Source: Nostoc sp. UHCC 0870 (GTDB lineage Bacteria > Cyanobacteriota > Cyanobacteriia > Cyanobacteriales > Nostocaceae). Taken from it: a stretch of 64,000 nucleotides of DNA. The notes beneath the pieces were generated by a model that was given only the letters and a program-made list of their open reading frames with translations, ran no database searches and was not told the origin of the DNA. How positions within the stretch are numbered: position 1 is the stretch's first letter; each line of letters starts with the position of its first letter. This document shows, piece after piece, positions 35,164-45,150 of this stretch. The position numbers were made by a program, and so were the translations under genes. Location of the stretch: assembly GCF_022063185.1 (NCBI RefSeq), contig NZ_CP091913.1, positions 4,751,141-4,815,140 on the forward strand, written 5' to 3'.

Positions 35164-36186
35164 TCGATTTTTACCCAATTGATAGGCTTTGGGACTGACT
35201 GCAAATTTACGCCGAAATGCCACACTGAAGGCTTCTGGATTGGTATAACCTATAGCTGTGGCAACGCTAGCAATTGACATTCCCCGTTTTTTGAGCAATT
35301 TTTGGGCTTGTTGCAACCGATAGTCCTGTAGGTAGCCGAAAACTGTTGTACCAAAAACTTGGCGAAATCCCTGTTTTAGTTTACGCTCGTTGATTCCTAC
35401 CTGTCGGGCTAAACCCAGCAGGGATGGGGGATTGTTCATTGTCCGAATCAAAATCTCTTGCGCTGCATATAGCCGCTCGATATCATCTTTGCGTAACTTT
35501 AGCGAAACGGAGTGATGAGAAGTTTCTTTCCAATTGGTAAATTGTAAGGTCAGTATTTCCAGAGCTTTGCCTTCAAGATACATTTGTCGAGTGATTCCCT
35601 GATAGGGACAATGCAGTATTTGCTGAAGAATCTGTTGGATGGCTGGAGTGTTTTTGCCCAAAGATTGATGAAATTGCGCGGATGAATCTAATTCAATCAA
35701 TCGCCGCAGGGGTTCTGGCAGAAATTCATTATCAGAGGTGAACGATTGAAAATAATTGATGTCTGCACAGATCATCACCAGTTGAATTTTTTCTTTTGCC
35801 CGCCATTCCTCGTATTCTAAGATATTGGGCAGGTGGTAAATGTAGTTGCAACCAGTTGTTTCTTCATAGTCATCGGGAATATGTACAGCACCAGGGGTAA
35901 TTACCCTAGAACCACTAGATAGATAAAACTTTGCCGTAAGCGGAAATGAAGACTGATGTTGTTGTTTTAATCTTAAGGGTTGCCACAGTTGAGCTTCCCG
36001 AATGCAAACAACCAATCCATTGCGTAGCTGAGTAACGCGATCGCCTCCTGTTCCCATATACTCTGGTAATCTAGATACTGTTTCAGAACCAGATTGTTGA
36101 TAAGTCATTTCAAAGCCACGATAAGCTTTCTGATCTACGTCCCAGTAAACTGGCTCTGAAAATGTCATAGCGATCGCGTTCAACAA
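35161..36186 (-). CDS. AraC/PchR-type transcriptional regulator of cassette F
   Basis: A 341-residue AraC-family protein. The sensing domain includes RVTQLRNGLVVCIREAQLW and FPLTAKFYLSSGSRVI, like the orphan regulator at 48644. Helix-turn-helices are LARQVGINERKLKQGFRQVF and IASVATAIGYTNPEAFSVAF. The ATG at 36186 is followed six codons later by ATGACATTT (MTFSEP), another possible start. It lies upstream of the operator and the damaged receptor. Upstream, GTAATAATAATTAC (36263-36276) is a weak AT-rich palindrome that might be a Fur site. Confidence 0.92.
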   Translation of the reverse strand: MLNAIAMTFSEPVYWDVDQKAYRGFEMTYQQSGSETVSRLPEYMGTGGDRVTQLRNGLVVCIREAQLWQPLRLKQQHQSSFPLTAKFYLSSGSRVITPGAVHIPDDYEETTGCNYIYHLPNILEYEEWRAKEKIQLVMICADINYFQSFTSDNEFLPEPLRRLIELDSSAQFHQSLGKNTPAIQQILQQILHCPYQGITRQMYLEGKALEILTLQFTNWKETSHHSVSLKLRKDDIERLYAAQEILIRTMNNPPSLLGLARQVGINERKLKQGFRQVFGTTVFGYLQDYRLQQAQKLLKKRGMSIASVATAIGYTNPEAFSVAFRRKFAVSPKAYQLGKNR

Positions 36187-36327
36187 TTAAGAGATTTTCT
36201 CAATAGTTTAATCATGAATCTGAGTTTACGCAATTGTGTATTTCCAAATTCGTAATATTTGAGTAATAATAATTACATAGATTCTCTGTGAGAATAGCAA
36301 CACCAAAATTGATGTTGCAAATAACAC

Positions 36328-36720
36328 CTAATCTTCAGCTTTGGTCAATACAGAAGGAATACTTGCAAAAATAGCAGATTCCAATTCTTTAGGAAGTTTT
36401 TCCCACATAAACGCCCCTTTGCGATTATTGATGTACATTTGTGCAAATTCGAGTAATGCTGAAGCATTTTCTGCATCTGGAGGTAGATCCACCAGCAAAT
36501 AGCTTGGCTTTTCCGGGCTGGAAATCGCTACAACACAACCACGGCTGCAAGCCCATAAACATCCTACTGGTTGAATTTCCAGTTCTTCTGTCACGAATTT
36601 TTCTGAATACAAGGTGGTAATTTTGTCAAGTAAAATACTGCCATCTCGAAGCTGATTTTCTGCCAATTCTTCGGATGAACGGTGACAAGATTTGCAAACG
36701 AATAGGGTGTGTTTGGTCAT
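36328..36720 (-). CDS. DUF1636 metal-binding (thioredoxin-like ferredoxin) protein
   Basis: A 130-residue soluble protein of the DUF1636/COG5469 family. Cysteines at 9, 12, 54, 58 and 62 (CKSC and CLWACSRGC) fit the thioredoxin-like [2Fe-2S] ferredoxin fold. Members are often encoded beside cobalt, B12 or iron-siderophore uptake genes. Here it lies upstream of the cassette G SBP on the low-coordinate side, with a Fur-like motif 74 bases before its start, so an iron-limited role in electron transfer or intracellular iron release is plausible. No enzymatic motif proves it. Confidence 0.85.
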   Translation of the reverse strand: MTKHTLFVCKSCHRSSEELAENQLRDGSILLDKITTLYSEKFVTEELEIQPVGCLWACSRGCVVAISSPEKPSYLLVDLPPDAENASALLEFAQMYINNRKGAFMWEKLPKELESAIFASIPSVLTKAED

Positions 36721-36793
36721 GGGATAAAGGGTACTGGGGATTCTTGCAGAACAACGGCTATCTGAAGTTATGACAACAAAAATAATAGATGAG

Positions 36794-36811
36794 AAATTAT
36801 ATCATTAATTT
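36794..36811. promoter_or_regulatory. Fur-like AT-rich motif upstream of the DUF1636 gene
   Basis: AAATTATATCATTAATTT, with the same core as the sites at 31406 and 41655. It lies between the end of the SBP gene and the start of the DUF1636 gene, the right place for a promoter of the latter. Confidence 0.4.
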
Positions 36812-36825
36812 GGTATTTCTTTCAG

Positions 36826-37827
36826 TTAAGGATAGGATGTCAGTAATTGACGGACTTGATTAACAAAAAACTCCGCAGCGATCGGCCCGCGAATGCGGCT
36901 TGCTAGTTGGTAGTCAATGAAGTAAATTCGATTTGTATTGGTAGCAGATATAGACTGTAAAATCGGATTTTGACTCCATTGACGCTTGGCGTTTTCTATG
37001 TTGTTATTTCCTGAAGGCATGACCACAATTAAGTCAGACTTAAATTTGGGTAATACTTCCAATGCCACTTCATATTCTGTGGATTCAGGACTAATAAGCT
37101 TAAATCCTAAATCTTGTAATAGTTTACCAGCAAAGGTTTCTGCTCCAAAGGTAAATGAGGTGAGAGTAATTCCCCTAAATGCTAACAGCAATAGTTCCTG
37201 GTGTTGAGCGATAGGAGCGATCGCAGTTTTGGCTTGAGATAATTTCTGTTCATACTCTGCTATAACTGCTGGTACTTTGTCTTCTCGTCCTAAAGCCTGA
37301 GCAATAATTGAGATTGTTTGTTGCCAAGCTGGAGTGATACCATCTCGATGATTAATTAAAATTGTCGGTGCAATTTTGTTTAAAATTTGGTATTCACTTT
37401 CGTTATAAGCGGCTTCACCTAAAATCAAATCTGGCTTCAGTTGCAATAAACTTTCTAAAGAAGGATTACCGCGATCGCCTACATTGATCGGTTGGCTGGT
37501 AATGCGATCGCCAAGGTAGGGAATTTGCTCTTTAGGTCGATCAAATACTTTACTATTGAGCAAGTCTACTTCCGCATAACCCGCAGGTTGCACACCCAAA
37601 GCAAGCATCATATCTAACACAGGCGGACTCAGAGCCACAACTTTTTTAGGCTGTCCGCAAATCTGCGTTTTACCTGCTTCATGATTAATTACACGGCAAT
37701 TTGTAGTTATATTGCTGGTAGACTGATTACTAAGTAATTCTGATATGTTACTGTTACAGCCTGTCACTAGCAAAAAAGTACAAACTGATAGCAGCAATAA
37801 TTTTATATACTTAAACCAAGTATTCAT
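36826..37827 (-). CDS. FecB-type siderophore-binding lipoprotein, cassette G
   Basis: A 333-residue FecB-family protein with a clear lipoprotein signal (FKYIKLLLLSVCTFLLVTGC). The family mark is CRVINHEAGKTQICGQPKKV, an unusual variant with TQIC in place of TCIP. LQLKPDLILGEAAYNESEY and a C-lobe with SQNPILQSISATNTNRIYFI follow. It is more divergent from the other SBPs than they are from each other and lacks the LDDLYKYL ending. ATG at 37827 is chosen over a TTG 18 bases upstream. The receptor gene precedes it by 82 bases. Confidence 0.9.
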   Translation of the reverse strand: MNTWFKYIKLLLLSVCTFLLVTGCNSNISELLSNQSTSNITTNCRVINHEAGKTQICGQPKKVVALSPPVLDMMLALGVQPAGYAEVDLLNSKVFDRPKEQIPYLGDRITSQPINVGDRGNPSLESLLQLKPDLILGEAAYNESEYQILNKIAPTILINHRDGITPAWQQTISIIAQALGREDKVPAVIAEYEQKLSQAKTAIAPIAQHQELLLLAFRGITLTSFTFGAETFAGKLLQDLGFKLISPESTEYEVALEVLPKFKSDLIVVMPSGNNNIENAKRQWSQNPILQSISATNTNRIYFIDYQLASRIRGPIAAEFFVNQVRQLLTSYP

Positions 37828-37909
37828 TTGCACTGTCGTCTGCAACCACTAGCAATCGGATCTTCGTTAACTTGTCGAGATTCATCAGCACCCAGTCCCC
37901 AGTCCCCAA

Positions 37910-40453
37910 TTAAAATTTTACAGACAACGAACCAATAACCGTAAAAGGAATACCAGCATCAATTGATGTGCGGGATGTGGTGGACTCAATATAGTTAACA
38001 TCAAAAATGTTTTTAAAATTGAGACCTAGATTCCAGTTATCTCGACGATAGAACAAAGCAGCATCAGTGCGGGTGTAGCCGGGAACGGTAAAGGAATTAC
38101 TTAAGTCTCCTTGACGTTCACCTACGAAAAATAGTCCCACACCCATACCCAAACCTTGCAAAGCCCCACTTTGCAATTCGTAGGTTGTCCAAATACTAGC
38201 ACTATTTTCTGGCACTCGATTGAGACGATTTCCTTCCACATCGGTATTATCTTCTGTAATCTTGGCATCTGTATAGGCATAGGAAGCAATAATGTTCCAG
38301 CCTTTAGCCAGTTCTCCAGCAATATCAAATTCAATCCCTCGACTTCGCACTTCGCCAACGGGAATAGAAAAGTTTAAATCTGCGGGGTCTGGTGTGGCAA
38401 CATTGGTTTTGGTAATCTGATAACCCGCTAAACTCGTAATCAATTTACCATCTAAAAATTCTCCTCTCACACCAACTTCGTATTGTGTTCCTCGTTCTGG
38501 TTCTATGCGTGAGTTGTCCTGTTGAATGCCAAAGTTTTGCGCGAAGGAACGGCTATAACTGGCGTAAAGAGAGAGGGGTGTAATTGGTTGATATACTATT
38601 CCTATCCGGGGGCTAAATGCTTGATCGGATATATCAAAGAATTTCACACCATCTACAATACTCAGGAAACTTTGATTGGTAAAATCATAACGTCCGCCAA
38701 TGAGGAGTTTGAGATTTTCTGCCAGTTTAATTTGGTCTTGGATATAGATACCAATGTTATCTGCTGCAAATAAACCCCGAAACGGATCTGATTCTATATT
38801 AGGTCTAGCAGTCAAATAGACTGGGTTGAAAATATCAATAGCGGGTGCGGGTGCGCTGCGGCGATCGTCAACGAAGTTAGTTTGACGGTTGAAGTCAAAG
38901 CCAACTACAAGTTCGTGTTCAATTGCACCAGTTTTAAATTTACCGATCAAATCAGTTTGAAAAGCGTAGGTTTCATCAGGTGTTGGTCGATCTACACCAA
39001 AACCACGAGATAATAAACCTGTAGTTTCATCCAAACTATCGGGTTCAGTTACAAAACTAGATGTTTGTGTGGAGACAATTCGCAAGGCAGAGCGGAGTTT
39101 CCAGTTATCATTGAAGCCATGCTCAAAACGTGTACCAATCCGTAAATCTTCTACTTCTTTAGAGTCAAAGGGTTCGCCTAAGATGCGATTGAAGGGAATG
39201 TCAGCAACGCGATCGCCTAATGCTACTAAACCCCGATCAAATGGTCGAGAGTCTTTTAAATATTCTAGGTCAAACACTAAACTTGTGCGATTCCCAATGT
39301 CCCACGCTAATACAGGCGCAATAAAAAAGCGGCTAGTCTCTTTGTCAAAGTCGCGGAAGGATTCAGAAACTTCCACTGCTGCATTAACTCGCAACCGCAA
39401 GGTTTTAGAGTCATTGAGAGGACTGTTAAAATCAACTGTCGGACGGAAAAAACCATAACTTCCCGCCTCTAAACCCATAGTTAAAAATGGTTCTCTCTGG
39501 GGTTGCTTGGTAATGATGTTAACCACTCCCCCTGGTTCTAGTTGTCCAAATAATACAGAAGCCGGGCCTTTTAATACTTCTATGCGTTCAATATTGGCAG
39601 TTTCTCTATATGCAGAGGTATTTTCTTTAAAACCATCCCGAATTACCGAGTTAAAATCATCAAATCCACGAATCACAAAGCGATCGCGGGTTCTCCCCGC
39701 ACTGTTGGATGGCTGTACACCACTCACATTCCGTAATGCTTCATTCAACTGGGTAGCGCGTTGATCCTCAATCACCTGACGAGGAATCACTTGAATTGAT
39801 TGGGGAATGTCCCGCAAGGCTGTATCAGTTTTAGTAGCAGTTGCAGCATTCGTTACACGATAGCTATCCTGTTCTCCTGTTACTACCAATTCAATTGGCT
39901 GATCAGTTGCGGCTGAAGGTTGTTCTGGTTCTGGTGTTGGTGTAGCTTGTGTCTGTGGCGGTGCTGCACTTACCACCCCCAAAATCAAACCCTCATCACT
40001 ATCAAATAACTCTACTACAGGTAATCCCGCCTCACCTGTGACTGTCACCCGGATAGTGTTAGCATCCAGATTGGTGACTGTGATCTCATTAATTCCCTCC
40101 CGTGGTTTTGGGGAACTGAAAGTAAAAGCATCACCATTAGGTAAGCGTAACTGTGCATTAGGAATATCAGCAATATATGCGTTACCTTGACTACTATTTA
40201 CCAGTTGTAACTTATCGCCAACGGTAGTCTGTAAAATCACCTCCACACCTTTTTCTGTGGGATTCGCCTTCACTCCCGTCACTTGCACAACTTCATTTGT
40301 TGGTGCTTGAACCAGCATTGGAACACTTTTACTCAGTCGCGGAGTTTTATTTTGTGTTGTATTTACCTCTGCCCGTACAAAGTGATTACTAGTTAATATT
40401 GATACTATCGCCGCCAAACACAAATGATGCAATAATACTGGTTTAATCAACAT
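37910..40453 (-). CDS. AMIN-domain TonB-dependent siderophore receptor, cassette G
   Basis: An 847-residue outer-membrane receptor. Signal peptide (LCLAAIVSILTSNHFVRA), AMIN domain (VVQVTGVKANPTEKGVEVIL to LFDSDEGLILGV), Pro/Glu/Gln linker, TonB box PIELVVTGEQDSYRV, plug (RDIPQSIQVIPRQVIEDQR, IERIEVLKGPASVLFGQLEP, GGVVNIITKQPQREPFL) and a full barrel ending VIGSLSVKF. The gene appears intact. Its regulator upstream has a nonsense codon, so expression may now be constitutive, lost, or driven by another AraC protein. Confidence 0.95.
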   Translation of the reverse strand: MLIKPVLLHHLCLAAIVSILTSNHFVRAEVNTTQNKTPRLSKSVPMLVQAPTNEVVQVTGVKANPTEKGVEVILQTTVGDKLQLVNSSQGNAYIADIPNAQLRLPNGDAFTFSSPKPREGINEITVTNLDANTIRVTVTGEAGLPVVELFDSDEGLILGVVSAAPPQTQATPTPEPEQPSAATDQPIELVVTGEQDSYRVTNAATATKTDTALRDIPQSIQVIPRQVIEDQRATQLNEALRNVSGVQPSNSAGRTRDRFVIRGFDDFNSVIRDGFKENTSAYRETANIERIEVLKGPASVLFGQLEPGGVVNIITKQPQREPFLTMGLEAGSYGFFRPTVDFNSPLNDSKTLRLRVNAAVEVSESFRDFDKETSRFFIAPVLAWDIGNRTSLVFDLEYLKDSRPFDRGLVALGDRVADIPFNRILGEPFDSKEVEDLRIGTRFEHGFNDNWKLRSALRIVSTQTSSFVTEPDSLDETTGLLSRGFGVDRPTPDETYAFQTDLIGKFKTGAIEHELVVGFDFNRQTNFVDDRRSAPAPAIDIFNPVYLTARPNIESDPFRGLFAADNIGIYIQDQIKLAENLKLLIGGRYDFTNQSFLSIVDGVKFFDISDQAFSPRIGIVYQPITPLSLYASYSRSFAQNFGIQQDNSRIEPERGTQYEVGVRGEFLDGKLITSLAGYQITKTNVATPDPADLNFSIPVGEVRSRGIEFDIAGELAKGWNIIASYAYTDAKITEDNTDVEGNRLNRVPENSASIWTTYELQSGALQGLGMGVGLFFVGERQGDLSNSFTVPGYTRTDAALFYRRDNWNLGLNFKNIFDVNYIESTTSRTSIDAGIPFTVIGSLSVKF

Positions 40454-40592
40454 CTCTCCTCACATACAGAAAGATAAAGCACTAATGAGGTGTAGTTTTA
40501 AGTACATCTCATTGAGACTTGCTTCTGTTATTAATAATTCTTAGCAAGAATCTTACTGTAATTAAACGGAGAGTTAAAGCTCTAAGTGTGAC

Positions 40593-40631
40593 GTAACGGG
40601 AATTTTTTTGTTACCTAAGCGGAATTTTTTT
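40593..40631 (-). promoter_or_regulatory. paired direct-repeat operator upstream of receptor G
   Basis: On the minus strand AAAAAAATTCCGCTTAG and AAAAAAATTCCCGTTAC start 22 bases apart. The first copy contains the original stop of the regulator gene at 40615. TCCG-core type. Confidence 0.65.
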
Positions 40632-41598
40632 GAACATAAGCAGTAGGACTCACACCAAACTTTTTGCGAAAAGCCCTAATAAAAGAAGTACGTGCTTCGT
40701 AACCGACAACTTGAGCTACTTGAGTCACATTCATTTTCTTTTCTAAGAGTAATTATTTCGCCTGTTCCATACGATACTCATGTAAATATCCAAATACTGT
40801 AGTACCAAATACCTCTTGAAAACCTTTTTTTAGGGTACAATCATTTAATTCTACCTGACGTGCCAAATTGATTAATGAAGGTGGGTTATTTATATTATTC
40901 ATTAAAATATCTCTAGCATGATAAATGCTATCAACTTGATGAGATTTAAGGGTAATATTTCTATGAATATTAGGATTTTCTTGTAGATATTCCAAACGTA
41001 AAGCTAATAATTCTAATATTTTGCCTTCCAAATAGAGTTGTTTAGTCAAACCTTGATAGGGACAATTTAAAATTTGCCGTAACACAGTTTGCATTGCATG
41101 GTTTGTAATACCAAAATTACGATAATTAGGCTCATCATCGTTTTTCTCAAACATTTGCCTAAAGCTTACAGGCAATAAATCCATTTGGTGAGCAAGTAAT
41201 TTTTGAATTTGTGAATACTCAATATGAATATCAAATTTTAAAATTCTTTCCTGAGCTTGCCATTTAGTATAACCAGCTTTGCCTACCTCTCTATAGACAT
41301 ATAGAAAGTTTTGTCCTGAGTAGACATCTTCATTATTATTGTTACCAAATATACTAAAACTTAACTCTAACCACAGACAGTTAGGAGCAGATATTTTCTC
41401 CACAATTAAATCATCATTTAACTGATAGTGATCAGTTAGTAGAGATATTCCTGGGCGCAAATGAAACCATTGTCTATAACCATGACTCATCCCTTGAGGA
41501 TCATTTATATGCACTTCCCAGATATTTGATTGCGGAGTGTTGTTATTTTCTGTCAATGATTGATAACAATCTGCCGATTCCTGAAGGATGAGTACCAT
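40615..41598 (-). pseudogene. AraC/PchR-type regulator of cassette G with an in-frame TAA
   Basis: Reading from the ATG at 41598 gives a normal AraC-family protein up to GYLHEYRMEQAK, then TAA at 40753-40755, then, in the same frame, LLLEKKMNVTQVAQVVGYEA, SFIRAFRKKFGVSP and a TAG at 40615. Relatives have Gln at the stop (ARQLLLEG, AKQLLALG), so a single CAA to TAA change has removed the second helix-turn-helix. The first helix-turn-helix (LARQVELNDCTLKKGFQEVF) remains. The truncated product of 281 residues could still bind ligand but is unlikely to activate the receptor. Confidence 0.88.
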
Positions 41599-42072
41599 TT
41601 ACTTAGAATTATCTACACAGTTTACTTGAGAAAATAGAAAAAAATAAGAGACTGTATCATTAATTTTGGTCGTTTCTACAGTTAGAGCGTTGCAGACATT
41701 ATATGCAGTGCCATCTTTGGCATAGCAAACATACTAAGCTGTCAGGGATCTAACTTGTATATTTTCCGTGTTGACTTTCAGCATTCAACTACACAGCAAG
41801 TAACTAACTGTCTCAACCATTTGGCAATTATTTCTGTTTTTTCATCAAACAACACTACAAAAAGTTGAAAAAATATACTAATAAGTATAAAGTATAATCT
41901 TGAACCTTTCCGCTTACATCAGGCGGAAAATCTTAAGAATAGGAGAATATACCTTGCTTAAACACTTGATATTCTTATATTAATTCTCAATTAAGATGTT
42001 GAACTTGCAAATGTCAAAGAAAGCACAACTAACTTACCCAAATGACTATATTTTTCAATTAACTAGAAGATA
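41599..42072. other. 474-base intergenic region before the siderophore importer genes
   Basis: A long divergent region between AraC gene G (minus) and the permease gene (plus). It holds a Fur-like motif TATCATTAATTT (41655-41666) 56 bases before the AraC start, and an inverted repeat TTTCCGC (41907-41913) with GCGGAAA (41923-41929), whose left arm resembles the half-site of operator G. It is otherwise AT-rich; no small ORF is convincing. Confidence 0.45.
41650..41668. promoter_or_regulatory. Fur-like AT-rich motif upstream of AraC gene G
   Basis: GACTGTATCATTAATTTTG, with the core TATCATTAATTT shared by other promoters in the window. It is placed about 55 bases upstream of the AraC start at 41598. 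Confidence 0.4.
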
Positions 42073-43104
42073 ATGACAAGAGCAACCACAGCATCACCAA
42101 AGAACTGGAATCCACCCAAAATATCGCCATTAGTGGGTCTGATTCTAGGCATACTGATTCTGCTAACTTGTTTGGTGTATAGTGTTACATTGGGTGCAGC
42201 AGAAATACCGTTAAACAAGATTCTGGAATCCTTTATCACCTTTGATGGTTCTTATGAACATTTAGTCATTCAGACGGTGAGATTACCGCGATCGCTTGTT
42301 GCTCTTTTGGTAGGATCAGCCTTAGCAGTCGCCGGGGCATTAATGCAGGGTTTGACACGCAACCCCCTAGCCGATCCAGGGATTTTGGGGATTGAATCGG
42401 GGGCTGCATTGGCTGTAGTTGCTACAACTTTTGTGTTTGGCAGCTCGTCTTTGAGTCTGTTGACTATTGTGGCCTTTGTGGGTGCAGGAGTCACCGCCAT
42501 ATTAGTCTACTTCCTTGGTTCTCTGGGGCCAGGAGGAGCTACACCATTAAATATCACCATAGCAGGCGCGGCGATCACGGCTCTGATTTCTTCCCTCACC
42601 ACAGCTATTCTCATCGTCAGTCAACGCACCTTAGAAGAAATTAGATTTTGGTTGGCTGGTTCTTTAGCTGGAAGGGATTTCAACATATTATTGTCAGCAT
42701 TGCCTTTCGTTGTTGTTGGCTTAGTAGTAGCCTTTGCCTTGGGTAGACAAATTACAACTATGAGTCTGGGTGAAGACGTAGCTAAAGGCTTGGGTCAAGA
42801 GACAGCTTGGGTGAAAATTACGACAGCCATCAGCGTTGTTTTACTGGCGGGAAGTTCCGTATCCCTGGCCGGGCCAATTGGCTTTATTGGCTTAGTTGTT
42901 CCCCACATGGTGAGGTTTTTCATCAAAGCTGATTACCGTTGGATTTTGCCTTACTCCGCAGTAGTAGGAGCAACTTTACTCTTAGTTGCTGATGTCGCTG
43001 CGCGTATCTTACTCAAACCTCAAGAATTACCCGTGGGAGTAATGACAGCACTAGTTGGTGCGCCCTTTTTTGTCTACTTGGCTAAGTCAAAGGTGAAGAA
43101 ATGA
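42073..43104 (+). CDS. FecCD-family siderophore ABC importer permease, first subunit
   Basis: A 343-residue inner-membrane permease of the FecCD/BtuC family, with about ten membrane helices and the cytoplasmic-loop pattern GSALAVAGALMQGLTRNPLADP typical of these subunits, plus GPIGFIGLVVPHMVRF near the C-terminus. It would form a heterodimer with the next gene product and import ferric siderophore delivered by binding proteins. Its stop overlaps the next start (ATGA at 43101-43104). No SBP gene accompanies it, so it probably serves the SBPs of the surrounding cassettes. ATG at 42073 is the natural start. Confidence 0.95.
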   Translation: MTRATTASPKNWNPPKISPLVGLILGILILLTCLVYSVTLGAAEIPLNKILESFITFDGSYEHLVIQTVRLPRSLVALLVGSALAVAGALMQGLTRNPLADPGILGIESGAALAVVATTFVFGSSSLSLLTIVAFVGAGVTAILVYFLGSLGPGGATPLNITIAGAAITALISSLTTAILIVSQRTLEEIRFWLAGSLAGRDFNILLSALPFVVVGLVVAFALGRQITTMSLGEDVAKGLGQETAWVKITTAISVVLLAGSSVSLAGPIGFIGLVVPHMVRFFIKADYRWILPYSAVVGATLLLVADVAARILLKPQELPVGVMTALVGAPFFVYLAKSKVKK

Positions 43105-44141
43105 AGGTAGATTGGCTCGTCATCCGTTCCGAGGCGATATCTTTTCGCATAGACCGACGCGTACCACTGATGCTGCTTTGTTTGGCAGTAGTAATTGCGA
43201 TCGCGATGGTGATTAATGTGGGTAGGGGTGAGTATCCTATCTCACCTTTAGATATCATCAAAACTGTATTTGGTATAGATACAGGCAATCCAGACCATGC
43301 TTTTGTGATTCACAATCTGCGTCTACCTCGTACCCTTGTCGCTTTTATGGTGGGGGTAGCACTGGCAATTTCTGGTACTATCTTTCAAGGGCTAACACGT
43401 AACCCCTTAGCTGACCCTGGGATTATTGGCATTAATGCCGGCGCGAGTCTTGCAGCAGTGACAGTTATTATTTTATTTCCTGCCGCACCCATTTACACCT
43501 TGCCTCTATCAGCCTTTGCTGGGGCTTTATTGATGGCTGTGCTGATTTACTCCCTAGCTTGGAATAATGGTAGTTCACCCATTTTGTTAATTTTAATGGG
43601 TGTGGGGTTGTCTGCGATCGCCAGCGCATTTACCAGCTTGATGATTACCTTTGGCGAAATCTACAGTGTCAGTGATGCCCTTGTATGGTTGGCTGGTAGT
43701 GTCTACGGACGCACCTGGGAACAAGTCTTTTCCTTCTTACCTTGGTTAATTGTATTCGTACCGATGGCGTTGACATTGGCAAGACATTTGAACGCCTTAA
43801 ATTTAGGAGATGATGTTGCCAAAGGTTTAGGTAGCCGGGTGGAATGGCAACGTGGTTTACTCGTGCTAGTGGGTGTAGCCTTAGCCGGTGCAGGAGTCGC
43901 CACGGCGGGAATGATTGGTTTTGTTGGTTTAATTGCACCCCATTTAGGCAGACAGTTAGTAGGTACAAATCATGAAGGCTTGATTCCTACCTCTGCATTG
44001 TTAGGGGGAGTGATTGTTGTCGCCGCAGATTTGCTAGGCAGAACCTTGTTTGCACCTATAGAAATTCCTTGTGGGGTCGTGACGGCTGCTATTGGTGCGC
44101 CTTATTTTCTCTATTTGTTAATTCGTAATCGGAAGAAGTAG
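43101..44141 (+). CDS. FecCD-family siderophore ABC importer permease, second subunit
   Basis: A 346-residue permease of the same family, translationally coupled to the first through a four-base overlap. Signature segments: GVALAISGTIFQGLTRNPLA and GMIGFVGLIAPHLGRQLVG. About ten membrane helices. Together with the upstream subunit and the ATPase at 44314 it makes a complete BtuCD-type importer core. The substrate is inferred to be ferric siderophores from the context. Confidence 0.95.
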   Translation: MKVDWLVIRSEAISFRIDRRVPLMLLCLAVVIAIAMVINVGRGEYPISPLDIIKTVFGIDTGNPDHAFVIHNLRLPRTLVAFMVGVALAISGTIFQGLTRNPLADPGIIGINAGASLAAVTVIILFPAAPIYTLPLSAFAGALLMAVLIYSLAWNNGSSPILLILMGVGLSAIASAFTSLMITFGEIYSVSDALVWLAGSVYGRTWEQVFSFLPWLIVFVPMALTLARHLNALNLGDDVAKGLGSRVEWQRGLLVLVGVALAGAGVATAGMIGFVGLIAPHLGRQLVGTNHEGLIPTSALLGGVIVVAADLLGRTLFAPIEIPCGVVTAAIGAPYFLYLLIRNRKK

Positions 44142-44313
44142 ATCAATTCAAAATTCAAAATCTTGCCCTCGAACGAAGTGAAGGGTCAAAATTCAGAATT
44201 CACTACGGGTTCGCGTTAGCGTCTCGTAAGAGAAGCAAGCTACAAAATTCAAAAATTTCTCGCTCCTTGCCTCCTACCTCCTACCTCCTTCAAAATTAAA
44301 AACGGTAACAGCT
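44142..44313. repeat. intergenic repeat patch including heptanucleotide tandem repeats
   Basis: Between permease and ATPase genes lie AATTCAAAAT-type repeats, a short palindromic element (GGGTTCGCGTTAGCGTCTCG then TAAGAGAAGC, about 44208-44237) and a tandem CCTACCT heptamer run (about 44268-44290). These are typical Nostoc-type intergenic repeats and probably arrived inside the operon; the ATPase gene is likely still co-transcribed. Confidence 0.6.
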
Positions 44314-45132
44314 ATGAAAGGATTATCAACCAAAGGTCTGTCTTTAGCTTACGATGGTGCGCCAATTATTCGTGACCTGAATTTGTCGATTCCCACAGGA
44401 CAAATTAGTGCTTTAGTAGGTGCAAATGGTTGTGGTAAATCAACTTTATTACGAGGTCTAGCTAGACTTCTTAAACCCTATGGCGGTACAGTTTATCTTG
44501 ATGGGCAATCTATTTTTAATCTTTCTACTAAGGATGTAGCGAAGCAATTAGGGATATTACCGCAAGGGCCAGTTGCACCGGAAGGATTAACAGTCAGAGA
44601 CTTGGTAGCACAAGGACGCTATCCTTATCAAAATTGGTTGCAGCAGTGGTCAGAAAAAGATGAAAAAATTGTCCAACAGGCACTAGAAATTACAAGTTTA
44701 TTAGAGTTGGATGATAGAGGATTAGATACTTTATCTGGTGGACAAAGACAACGTGCTTGGATTGCAATGGCATTAGCACAAGATACAGATATTTTACTGT
44801 TAGATGAACCGACTACTTTTTTGGATTTGGCACATCAGATAGAAGTTTTAGATTTGTTATATGAATTGAACCAACATCAGGGACGGACTATTGTCATGGT
44901 GTTGCATGATTTAAATCAGGCTTGTCGTTATGCAGATTATCTGGTTGTTGTGAAACAAGGCCGGATTTTTACGGCTGGAGAACCCCAGCAGGTAATGACT
45001 GAAGAGATGGTACACGAGGTTTTTGGCTTAGAGTGTCGTGTTGTGGCTGACCCAGTTGTGGGGACACCAATGTGTATTCCCATAGGTCGCAAGGGAGAAA
45101 GGAAACTGCAAGCTAAATCTTCTCTTTTGTAA
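44314..45132 (+). CDS. siderophore ABC importer ATP-binding protein (FecE/FhuC type)
   Basis: A 272-residue ATPase: Walker A GANGCGKST at 36-44, Q-loop ILPQGPVAPEG, signature LSGGQRQRAWIAMALAQ, Walker B ILLLDEPT and switch MVLHDLNQACRYADYLVVV. The segment QGRYPYQNW before the signature is typical of FepC/FhuC proteins. It energises the two permeases encoded just upstream. A hairpin terminator follows at 45151-45201. Confidence 0.95.
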   Translation: MKGLSTKGLSLAYDGAPIIRDLNLSIPTGQISALVGANGCGKSTLLRGLARLLKPYGGTVYLDGQSIFNLSTKDVAKQLGILPQGPVAPEGLTVRDLVAQGRYPYQNWLQQWSEKDEKIVQQALEITSLLELDDRGLDTLSGGQRQRAWIAMALAQDTDILLLDEPTTFLDLAHQIEVLDLLYELNQHQGRTIVMVLHDLNQACRYADYLVVVKQGRIFTAGEPQQVMTEEMVHEVFGLECRVVADPVVGTPMCIPIGRKGERKLQAKSSLL

Positions 45133-45150
45133 TTGGATGGAAAAAATTAT

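Noticed and set aside
39069..39458. 129-codon plus-strand ORF inside receptor G
   Set aside because: Antisense shadow of a long, clearly coding receptor gene; low-complexity Ser/Arg/Lys-rich translation with no family resemblance.
42073..45132. A B12 (BtuCD) importer
   Set aside because: The permease and ATPase families are shared with B12 transport, but there is no cobalamin riboswitch or BtuB-type gene adjacent and all neighbours are siderophore genes.
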